DNA from: Alphaproteobacteria bacterium
GTDB taxonomy: Bacteria; Pseudomonadota; Alphaproteobacteria; Rhizobiales; Devosiaceae
NCBI GenBank assembly: GCA_024279575.1
Contig: JAJRRJ010000013.1
Location: 1 to 5,277, forward strand
DNA length: 5,277 nt
Direction of reading: 5' to 3'
Below the pieces are notes generated by a model that did no database searches, was not told the DNA's origin, and saw only the letters and a program-made list of their open reading frames with translations. A program made the position numbers and the translations under genes. This document shows, in pieces, positions 1 to 4,444 of the stretch. Within the stretch, counting starts at the first letter, position 1. Each line of letters begins with the position of its first letter.

Positions 1-869
1 CCGCCCTCACCCGGCTGAATTCCCAGATTGCTGAACTCTCCGACCTGCTGCAACTGGAACGTGGAAACTCGGATGATCTGCAATCCACCATCGACTCTTT
101 GTCCGCCACCCTTTCGGGTGCTCAAACAGAACGGGACAGCCTTGCAAGTCAGGTGGCAGGCTTTGGAGCCGGATTAGCTGACCGCGACACGCAACTCCTG
201 GAGCTGAATACAGAACTTCTTGCTGAACAAGAGCTTTCTGATGAAGCCAATGCCCAGCTTTTGTTGCTAAACCAACAACTTGCTGCCCTGCGCACCCAGA
301 TTGGTGCACTGGAACAGGCCCTTGAAGCCTCTGAGTCAAAGGATGTCGAATCACGCACGAAAATCACTGATTTAGGGCGCCGTCTGAACCTGGCTCTAGC
401 CCAAAGAGTACAGGACCTTTCCCGGTATCGCTCTGATTTTTTTGGCCGTTTGCGCGAAATTCTTGCAGATCGTGCCGATGTGACAATCGTTGGAGACCGT
501 TTTGTATTTCAATCTGAAGTGCTGTTCTCAGCCGGACAAGCCAATATTTCAGCTCAAGGTAACGATGAAATATCAAAGCTGGCCGACGCCATTTTGCAGT
601 TGGAAAATGAAATTCCACCCGAAATCAACTGGGTTTTGCGCATTGATGGCCACACGGACCGTCGCCCGATTTCAACCATTCAATTCCCCTCCAACTGGGA
701 ACTTTCCGCCGCGCGTGCCATTTCTGTTGCCCAGCTGCTTATTGAGCGAGGAGTTTCCCCCCACCGCCTGGTTGCCGCCGGATTTGGAGAATTTTCCCCC
801 CTTGATCCTGAGGACAATGAAGACGCCTATCGGCGTAACAGACGCATCGAATTCAAACTAACAGAATAA
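1..869 (+). CDS. Coiled-coil, OmpA-like peptidoglycan-binding protein (3' part)
   Basis: The reading frame is already open at the left edge (first full codon at position 3) and stops with TAA at 867-869, so 288 C-terminal residues are visible. A TTG at 99 lies inside the open frame and is not a convincing start. The first 150 or so visible residues are rich in Leu, Ala, Gln and Glu with heptad-like spacing, as in a long coiled coil. The C-terminal part is an OmpA/MotB-type domain: GHTD at visible residues 216-219, NWELSAARA at 231-239, and an Arg-rich RRNRRIEF near the end. In this family these segments bind the diaminopimelate of peptidoglycan. The protein probably tethers an envelope complex to the cell wall from the periplasm or inner membrane. 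In related genomes such a gene often follows a MotA/ExbB-like channel gene, but that region is outside the window. The N-terminal membrane anchor is not visible, and a MotB or TolR-like role is only inference. Confidence 0.88.
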   Translation, partial: ALTRLNSQIAELSDLLQLERGNSDDLQSTIDSLSATLSGAQTERDSLASQVAGFGAGLADRDTQLLELNTELLAEQELSDEANAQLLLLNQQLAALRTQIGALEQALEASESKDVESRTKITDLGRRLNLALAQRVQDLSRYRSDFFGRLREILADRADVTIVGDRFVFQSEVLFSAGQANISAQGNDEISKLADAILQLENEIPPEINWVLRIDGHTDRRPISTIQFPSNWELSAARAISVAQLLIERGVSPHRLVAAGFGEFSPLDPEDNEDAYRRNRRIEFKLTE

Positions 870-871
870 AA

Positions 872-2689
872 CTAAATACCGGTCTGAAACTGCAAACGGG
901 CCAATTCAGCATAGCGCCCGCCCTCCCCGATCAATTCATCATGGGTGCCAGAGCTGATCAACTCCCCCCCATCCACAACCAGAATTCTGTCCGCATCACG
1001 AATTGTGGCCAGTCGGTGGGCTATCACAAGCGTCGTGCGGCCCCGCATCAGCCGCTCCAGCGCCTGTTGCACCAACAACTCACTTTGCGCATCAAGTGAA
1101 CTTGTCGCCTCATCAAGTAACAATATGGGCGCATCCTTAAGCAAGGCCCTAGCAATAGCCAGACGCTGCTTTTGCCCCCCCGAAAGCATCACCCCACGCT
1201 CGCCGACGACGGAATCGTATCCATCACTTAGCTTGGAAACAAACTCATCCACCAGCGCCGCTTTTGCCGCAGCAACAACCTCGGCATCGCTGGCATCAGT
1301 TTTTCCAAATCGAATATTATCTGCAATGGTACCTGAAAAAATTGTACTTTCCTGCTCCACATAGGCAAATCGCTGGCGCAGATCTGCGGGCGAAACCTTT
1401 CGCAAATCCACCCCGTCCACCAGAATTTCTCCCGATGACACATCATAAAATCTTTGTAACAAAGCAAAAAGTGTTGATTTACCCGACCCTGACGGCCCAA
1501 CAATAGCAACGGTTTCACCCTTAGCCACACTGAATGAAATATCCGACAGAACAACTTCATTTTTACGTGTAACATACGTGAAGCCAACCTTGTTAAATTC
1601 AACCGTACCCAATGGTGGGATAGGCATGGCCACAGGATTTGTCACGACCGGCATCAATGATTCAGTTTGCAGGATTTCCACCAACCGCTCAGTCGCCCCG
1701 GCGACCGTTTGCAACGAACCAAAAATTTCTGACATATTTATCAGCGCCGAAGACGCCATTATCGAATAAATCAAAAATTGACCCAATTGGCCCGCTGTCA
1801 CACTTCCCTCAAAAACTGATTTGGCCCCCCACCAGATTAACAGGACAATCGCACCCATGCCCAGAAAGGTCACAATGGCAATCAATATCGAACGCGCGCG
1901 CAAGCGGGTGACTTCCGCCCCATAGGATTCTTCTGAATATTTTGAAAAATGCGAGATTTGGCGTTCTTCCTGCACGAACGATTTGATGGTTTTAGTTGCA
2001 CTAAGAGCTTCGGTTGCCATCGCAGAAAGGTCAGCCAGTGCATCCTGAGTGCGCCGCGACATCTTGCGCAGTCGCCGCGCAAAGTAGACAATTGGCATAA
2101 CCAGCAACGGTACACCCACCACAACTGCAAATGCCAGCTGGGTGCTGGTCAAAAACATCATAATTACAGCGCCAATAATCGTCACCAGCGAGCGCAATGC
2201 CAATGTGGCGCTCGACCCGATAGCCCCACGCACCGTTGCCACATCTCCATTAAGCCTTGATGTCAGCTCCCCAACCCGATGGGTATCAAAATATGTTGCA
2301 TCCAGTTCCAGCAATCGCTTGAAAACCGCGGTTCGGATATCTGTTAAAACCCGCTCCCCAACCACCGCAATAAAATAGTGTCGTGCCCCCCCCGCTCCTG
2401 CCATAATCCCGGCGACCAGCAATATCATCCAGCCATATTGTGCAACCTCTTCAAGATTTTGCTCAACAAACCCTTTATCCAGCAATCCAGCTGCAAACAA
2501 CGGAATACTCAATTGAGCTGCAGCCGCAATCAATAAAAACAACAGGGTCAAAATGAGACGCCTGGGGTAGCGCAGCAAAAATGGTATAAGTGCCTTTAGG
2601 GGCCGCAGGCTTTTGCTCCTTGGTCTTAACGCATCATCTGTTTCAACCAGTGAATCTTTCGACCCGCTTTTTTGTGCTACTTCACTCAT
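872..2689 (-). CDS. Type I ABC exporter, fused permease and ATPase (MsbA/ABCB-like)
   Basis: This is a complete 605-residue half-transporter, the usual size for a homodimeric exporter. Residues 1-30 are a polar cytoplasmic leader. Residues 35-330 hold hydrophobic segments of an ABC transmembrane domain (about 45-70, 85-105, 165-205, 265-325). The nucleotide-binding domain follows, with an A-loop Tyr near 372, Walker A GPSGSGKST at 398-406, Q-loop Gln446, signature LSGGQ at 502-506, Walker B ILLLDE at 522-527, D-loop SLD at 531-533 and switch His558. All catalytic elements are present, so it should hydrolyse ATP to drive export across the inner membrane. The substrate cannot be read from the sequence; lipid, drug and peptide are all possible. 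The ATG at 2689 gives the expected N-terminus, although no strong ribosome binding site precedes it. The gene is divergent from rpmE and ends 2 bp from the stop of the upstream convergent gene. It contains several runs of 6-8 G on its coding strand. Confidence 0.95.
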   Translation of the reverse strand: MSEVAQKSGSKDSLVETDDALRPRSKSLRPLKALIPFLLRYPRRLILTLLFLLIAAAAQLSIPLFAAGLLDKGFVEQNLEEVAQYGWMILLVAGIMAGAGGARHYFIAVVGERVLTDIRTAVFKRLLELDATYFDTHRVGELTSRLNGDVATVRGAIGSSATLALRSLVTIIGAVIMMFLTSTQLAFAVVVGVPLLVMPIVYFARRLRKMSRRTQDALADLSAMATEALSATKTIKSFVQEERQISHFSKYSEESYGAEVTRLRARSILIAIVTFLGMGAIVLLIWWGAKSVFEGSVTAGQLGQFLIYSIMASSALINMSEIFGSLQTVAGATERLVEILQTESLMPVVTNPVAMPIPPLGTVEFNKVGFTYVTRKNEVVLSDISFSVAKGETVAIVGPSGSGKSTLFALLQRFYDVSSGEILVDGVDLRKVSPADLRQRFAYVEQESTIFSGTIADNIRFGKTDASDAEVVAAAKAALVDEFVSKLSDGYDSVVGERGVMLSGGQKQRLAIARALLKDAPILLLDEATSSLDAQSELLVQQALERLMRGRTTLVIAHRLATIRDADRILVVDGGELISSGTHDELIGEGGRYAELARLQFQTGI

Positions 2690-2725
2690 TATTTTTGACT
2701 ATACCCAAGGAAACCCATACCAGAC

Positions 2726-2754
2726 TAAATAGGCATTGCTTTTAAGAAGCGCAA
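2726..2754 (-). promoter_or_regulatory. Candidate sigma-70 promoter of the ABC exporter gene
   Basis: Read leftward, TTGCGC (2749-2754) and TATTTA (2726-2731) are separated by 17 bp. Both hexamers are reasonable matches to the housekeeping consensus. Transcription would start near 2719, giving a leader of about 30 nt before the ATG at 2689. This rests on motif matching only. Confidence 0.45.
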
Positions 2755-2756
2755 CC

Positions 2757-2831
2757 GGCAAGCCTCATCCCAAAGCCCCCATTTAGCTCGGGCGCAAGAT
2801 TTTTTTTAGCCCCGTGCAAGAGAGGCTTGCC
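2757..2831. repeat. 10-bp inverted repeat between divergent promoters
   Basis: GGCAAGCCTC (2757-2766) and its perfect reverse complement GAGGCTTGCC (2822-2831) flank 55 bp. That spacer contains a run of eight T (2801-2808). The right arm overlaps the proposed rpmE -35 element, and the left arm lies just upstream of the proposed exporter promoter. It could be a paired operator or a long-range stem. No known regulator motif was recognised, and chance cannot be excluded. Confidence 0.4.
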
Positions 2832-2854
2832 CTTTGCCCCCTTTTTCGTATAGA
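2827..2854 (+). promoter_or_regulatory. Candidate sigma-70 promoter of rpmE
   Basis: TTGCCC (2827-2832) and TATAGA (2849-2854) are 16 bp apart, similar to the alphaproteobacterial housekeeping pattern. Transcription would begin near 2861, leaving a leader of about 75 nt before rpmE. That leader contains a weak pairing, CGCTCA (2858-2863) with TGAGCG (2889-2894), which may or may not matter. Confidence 0.5.
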
Positions 2855-2928
2855 ACGCGCTCAATCAGTTTACCAACCGCAATTCATGTGAGCGAATTAG
2901 AAGCGTTTGCCCACCACATAATTCCCTT

Positions 2929-2933
2929 GAGGT
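2929..2933 (+). promoter_or_regulatory. Ribosome binding site of rpmE
   Basis: GAGGT lies 4 nt before the ATG at 2938. It is one of the clearest Shine-Dalgarno matches in the window, as expected for a ribosomal protein gene, and it fixes the start. Confidence 0.75.
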
Positions 2934-2937
2934 TCCA

Positions 2938-3162
2938 ATGAAAAAAGACATCCATCCTGATTACCATACCATTAATGTGGTAATGACAGACGGCACCAAA
3001 TATCAAACCCGCTCAACCTATGGAAAAGAAGGGGATACCCTTCAACTTGATATTGATATCAAAACGCATCCAGCCTGGACCGGCGGCAAGGGTCATCTGA
3101 TTGACCGCGGCGGGCGGGTTTCCCGATTCAAAGAAAAATTCAAAGGCATTTTGGGCTCTTAA
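2938..3162 (+). CDS. rpmE: 50S ribosomal protein L31, cysteine-free form
   Basis: The 74-residue product starts MKKDIHPDYH, carries THPAWTGG at residues 43-50 and ends with the GGRVSRFKEKF block, all characteristic of bacterial L31 of the large subunit, where it helps bridge the two subunits. The positions that hold the zinc-binding cysteines in zinc-containing L31 are replaced here (MTDG near residues 16-19 and DIKTHP near 40-45), and the protein contains no cysteine. It should therefore be the zinc-independent type, which is usual in Alphaproteobacteria. The ATG is supported by a GAGGT ribosome binding site. The gene is divergent from the ABC exporter and convergent with rcdA, so it is probably transcribed alone from the promoter near 2827-2854. 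A hairpin terminator follows at 3192. Confidence 0.97.
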   Translation: MKKDIHPDYHTINVVMTDGTKYQTRSTYGKEGDTLQLDIDIKTHPAWTGGKGHLIDRGGRVSRFKEKFKGILGS

Positions 3163-3191
3163 AAACCCAAAAAAGATGCTTATTACAAAAT

Positions 3192-3226
3192 TACCCCGAC
3201 TTGAAAAAAGACCGGGGTATATTTTT
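3192..3226 (+). terminator. Rho-independent terminator of rpmE
   Basis: TACCCCG (3192-3198) pairs with CGGGGTA (3213-3219) around a 14-nt loop, and a T-rich tail (TATTTTT) follows on the + strand. The stem lies 29 bp after the rpmE stop. On the other strand the tail is only ATTTTG, so it would work less well leftward. Confidence 0.65.
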
Positions 3227-3228
3227 GC

Positions 3229-3266
3229 AAAAAATAGAAATAAATTTGGTTTATTGAGAACCAAAT
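3229..3266 (-). terminator. Rho-independent terminator of rcdA
   Basis: Read leftward, ATTTGGTT (3259-3266) pairs perfectly with AACCAAAT (3244-3251) around a 7-nt loop. It is followed by a T-rich stretch ending in six T (3229-3234). The stem contains the last codons and the first base of the stop codon of rcdA, so the terminator is built into the 3' end of the gene. Confidence 0.6.
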
Positions 3267-3769
3267 GCATCCCTCAACCGGGTCAATTGATCAACAATAT
3301 CATTGTCATCCTTGGAAGGAATAGTTGGAATTTCCTGCCGGTCATAATTGTCAAACCGTACAACGCGATCAAACAGATTATCCCCTTTTTCAATATATTC
3401 CAAAAACCTTTGTGGCAATTCATCCCACCCCGGTCCACCCCTTTGTGAAGGGGTTGCTGAAAACTTTACCTTGGATTTTTCATCCCGTGCGCTTTCCGCA
3501 GAAATTTCTTTCTCGTGCACAGCTCTTTGCAAAAGCAACCAGGATGCCAATTGCATCAAACGGGTGGTTAAACGCATGGACTCCGTGGCATACAGAAAAC
3601 TTGTTTCACGACTAAGCTCACGACTCTTGGTGCGTCCCTCCCCATCCAGATAGGCCGCCACTTCTTCAATTAGTCCCATGCCCTGATCATAAAGTCGCGT
3701 AAAATCCCCAAAAGCGACCAAATGCGGCCCAATGGCTATCGGCGTGGTTTTTGAAGACTTATTGTCCAA
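3251..3769 (-). CDS. rcdA: DUF1465 family protein, RcdA-type ClpXP adaptor (regulator of CtrA degradation)
   Basis: The 172-residue protein carries the two conserved helical blocks of the family: GMGLIEEVAAYLDGEGR at 30-46 and the segment at 60-84 (YATESMRLTTR, then LMQLASWLLLQRAV). A shorter GGPGWDELP motif lies at 111-119. The tail after about residue 142 is polar and probably flexible. In Caulobacter, RcdA belongs to this family. It acts in the cytoplasm with CpdR, PopA and ClpXP to degrade the cell-cycle regulator CtrA. The same role here is inferred from family membership. The start is TTG at 3769. An in-frame TAA at 3785-3787 and the lack of any in-frame ATG or GTG before residue 31 leave little choice, and no good Shine-Dalgarno sequence precedes it. 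The gene converges on rpmE and has its own terminator. Upstream lie a possible small RNA and a CtrA-box sequence. Confidence 0.88.
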   Translation of the reverse strand: MDNKSSKTTPIAIGPHLVAFGDFTRLYDQGMGLIEEVAAYLDGEGRTKSRELSRETSFLYATESMRLTTRLMQLASWLLLQRAVHEKEISAESARDEKSKVKFSATPSQRGGPGWDELPQRFLEYIEKGDNLFDRVVRFDNYDRQEIPTIPSKDDNDIVDQLTRLRDAFGSQ

Positions 3770-3787
3770 GGAAGCTACTCGCTGTTA

Positions 3788-3816
3788 GAATTTTGGCGCA
3801 CTATACAGCCAAATTC
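3788..3816. repeat. Imperfect dyad over the rcdA promoter region
   Basis: GAATTTTGGC (3788-3797) and GCCAAATTC (3808-3816) are reverse complements except for one extra T in the left arm. The 10-bp centre contains ACTATA, which read leftward is TATAGT, a possible alternative -10 element. It could be an operator or a hairpin in the rcdA leader. Confidence 0.35.
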
Positions 3817-3841
3817 TTAATGAGCACATGCCAAACGTCAA
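3814..3841 (-). promoter_or_regulatory. rcdA: Candidate rcdA promoter
   Basis: Read leftward, TTGACG (3836-3841) and TAAGAA (3814-3819) are 16 bp apart, and transcription would start near 3807. A competing -10 is TATAGT at 3800-3805, giving a start near 3793 and a leader of about 24 nt, but it has no good -35. Both lie downstream of the terminator at 3887, so rcdA would need its own promoter. Confidence 0.4.
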
Positions 3842-3886
3842 AATTGTGGCAAAATAGTCAACAGCGGAAATTCTCAAATTTCAGAC

Positions 3887-3913
3887 AAAAAAAAGAGCTG
3901 TAAAAACAGCTCT
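3887..3913 (-). terminator. Strong leftward Rho-independent terminator upstream of rcdA
   Basis: Read leftward, AGAGCTGT (3906-3913) pairs perfectly with ACAGCTCT (3894-3901) around a TTTT loop. The T run that follows covers 3894-3887. It is the best terminator in the window. It ends a transcript coming from the right: either the DUF1192 mRNA with an untranslated tail of about 200 nt, or a separate small RNA. Confidence 0.85.
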
Positions 3914-3977
3914 CGGAGTTAATAGGGAGGCGTCAAACAGAAGGGAAAACCACTCTGTTAAGTTCGAATATCGAACA
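3887..3977 (-). ncRNA. Candidate small RNA of about 90 nt
   Basis: Reading leftward from a possible start near 3976 there are three stem-loops. The first is GTTCGA/TCGAAC (3962-3976, loop of 3). The second is AACAGA/TCTGTT (3936-3959), with an inner GG/CC pairing around TTTT. The last is the terminator hairpin with its U run (3887-3913). The linker between the second and third contains CCTCCCT (3924-3930), an anti-Shine-Dalgarno-like stretch of the kind trans-acting alphaproteobacterial small RNAs use on mRNA leaders. A TAGATT -10 candidate (3983-3988) and the CtrA-box sequence at 4000-4014 lie just upstream. I recognise no named RNA family. The alternative is that this is the 3' untranslated end of the DUF1192 mRNA. 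Confidence 0.42.
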
Positions 3978-3999
3978 AGACCAATCTAGGCAATTTGTA

Positions 4000-4014
4000 T
4001 TAAAGAAACGTTAA
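4000..4014. promoter_or_regulatory. CtrA-box sequence 1 (TTAA-N7-TTAA)
   Basis: TTAA at 4000-4003 and TTAA at 4011-4014 are separated by exactly 7 bp (AGAAACG), the full CtrA recognition pattern. A leftward -10 candidate TAGATT at 3983-3988 would place this box over the -35 position, the usual arrangement for CtrA activation. If instead TACAAA just left of the box is the -10, CtrA would repress. A further TTAACC half-site lies at 4029-4034. Confidence 0.6.
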
Positions 4015-4017
4015 TCA

Positions 4018-4022
4018 GAGTC
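4018..4022. promoter_or_regulatory. GANTC site (CcrM methylation motif)
   Basis: GAGTC lies 3 bp from CtrA-box sequence 1. GANTC is methylated by CcrM and read by GcrA in Alphaproteobacteria. It is the only GANTC I found in the non-coding parts of the window. A five-base motif can occur by chance. Confidence 0.5.
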
Positions 4023-4039
4023 ATTTTCTTAACCTTGTC

Positions 4040-4050
4040 CCTTGTGAAAC
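4040..4050 (+). repeat. Direct repeat CCTTGTGAAAC, copy 1
   Basis: An 11-bp sequence identical to 4318-4328. The shorter word AACCTTGT also occurs beside both copies (4031-4038 and 4330-4337). Each copy lies 14-25 bp to the right of a CtrA-box sequence, so it may be a second regulator site. The function is unknown. Confidence 0.4.
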
Positions 4051-4096
4051 CGTCAACCACAAGAGGTCCGCGATAAGGTTTTATCAATGATAACCA

Positions 4097-4279
4097 TTAC
4101 TTAAAGATGCTTTCGGCGGCTGAGCGACTGGCGGATTTGTGTTTGATTTCCGCTTCCAGACGCTCAATTTCACCGCGCAATGCCTCAACCCTTTGTAAAA
4201 GCTCATCAACGGACATAGCGTCCAGTACCATACCCAACTCATGGGGTCTTTTACCCATTATCGGCTCATCAGCATCCAT
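4097..4279 (-). CDS. DUF1192 family small coiled-coil protein
   Basis: The 60-residue protein shows the DUF1192 pattern: an HELG motif at residues 13-16, SVDELLQRVEALRGEI in the middle (from residue 23), a short coiled coil to about residue 47, and an SRSAAESIFK C-terminus. It has no signal peptide or membrane segment and is probably cytoplasmic. The function of the family is unknown. The ATG at 4279 has a G-rich Shine-Dalgarno sequence 3 nt away, and the length matches the family, so it is preferred to the internal ATG at 4258. The gene lies upstream of rcdA on the same strand, separated by 327 bp and a terminator, and is divergent from the quinone oxidoreductase gene. CtrA-box sequences flank it on both sides, which suggests cell-cycle control. 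No clear -10/-35 pair was found upstream. Confidence 0.85.
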   Translation of the reverse strand: MDADEPIMGKRPHELGMVLDAMSVDELLQRVEALRGEIERLEAEIKHKSASRSAAESIFK

Positions 4280-4282
4280 GAT

Positions 4283-4290
4283 CCCCCCTT
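4283..4290 (-). promoter_or_regulatory. Ribosome binding site of the DUF1192 gene
   Basis: Read leftward, AAGGGGGG ends 3 nt before the ATG at 4279. It is unusually G-rich and overlaps the end of CtrA-box sequence 2 by two bases. It can pair over seven positions (one G-U) with the CCUCCCU linker of the candidate small RNA. Confidence 0.65.
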
Positions 4291-4303
4291 AATCTAACCT
4301 TAA
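4289..4303. promoter_or_regulatory. CtrA-box sequence 2 (TTAA-N7-TTAA)
   Basis: TTAA at 4289-4292 and TTAA at 4300-4303 flank 7 bp (TCTAACC). The box begins 9 bp upstream of the DUF1192 start codon and touches its ribosome binding site, so CtrA bound here could block that gene or mark a very short leader. It lies about 140 bp upstream of the quinone oxidoreductase start, so that gene is a less likely target. Confidence 0.58.
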
Positions 4304-4317
4304 ATTCAAAAATTCGG

Positions 4318-4328
4318 CCTTGTGAAAC
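4318..4328 (+). repeat. Direct repeat CCTTGTGAAAC, copy 2
   Basis: Identical to 4040-4050. It runs into a short dyad, AACAAA (4326-4331) and TTTGTT (4337-4342), around CCTTG. It lies in the divergent control region between the DUF1192 and quinone oxidoreductase genes. The function is unknown. Confidence 0.4.
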
Positions 4329-4444
4329 AAACCTTGTTTGTTCAAACTCTCTCCAAAATAGCCAAAAACGGAAAACCTCACAATGCCAAATCCAACAAAT
4401 TTCACTTAAGTCGGGTGCAAACAGTGATCAAAAAATTCCCCACC

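Larger units (their letters stand above)
3770..4096. other. 327-bp intergenic region between rcdA and the DUF1192 gene
   Basis: I see no convincing protein gene here. Reading leftward, it holds a stretch of short overlapping hairpins after the DUF1192 stop (GATAA/TTATC arms at 4072-4093 and CTTGTG/CACAAG at 4041-4063), a GANTC site, a TTAA-N7-TTAA box, a candidate small RNA ending in a strong terminator, and then an AT-rich stretch with candidate rcdA promoter elements. The separate elements are listed individually. Confidence 0.8.

Noticed and set aside
7..354. A 115-codon leftward open frame opposite the coiled-coil part of the OmpA-like gene.
   Set aside because: The + strand frame is open to the window edge and leads into a clear OmpA domain; the antisense frame has no supporting features.
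945..1364. A 139-codon + strand open frame antisense to the ATPase domain of the exporter.
   Set aside because: The exporter on the other strand has all conserved ABC motifs; this antisense frame is Ser- and Ala-rich with no domain and is a by-product of codon composition.
2690..2937. A Zur (zinc) operator was looked for upstream of rpmE because some L31 genes are zinc-regulated.
   Set aside because: No AT-rich Zur-like palindrome was found, and this L31 lacks cysteines but is the only copy visible, so zinc control is not supported.
3149..3172. TTTTGGG/CCCAAAA stem across the rpmE stop codon.
   Set aside because: It is AT-rich with a 10-nt loop and is not followed by a T run on the + strand; the hairpin at 3192 is a better terminator.
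3986..4024. A 12-codon leftward open frame (ATG at 4024, TAG at 3986) spanning CtrA-box sequence 1 and preceded by AAGG.
   Set aside because: It is too short, its length and content are expected by chance, and it overlaps the regulatory motifs; nothing supports translation.
4053..4097. A 14-codon leftward open frame whose ATG overlaps the DUF1192 stop codon as TAATG.
   Set aside because: The stop/start overlap suggests coupling, but the peptide resembles nothing known to me, and the segment is full of short hairpins that suit an untranslated tail better.
4335..4362. A possible rightward promoter TTGTTT with an AATAG-like -10 for the quinone oxidoreductase gene.
   Set aside because: The -10 match is poor and no spacing gives a convincing pair, so it was not listed as a feature.
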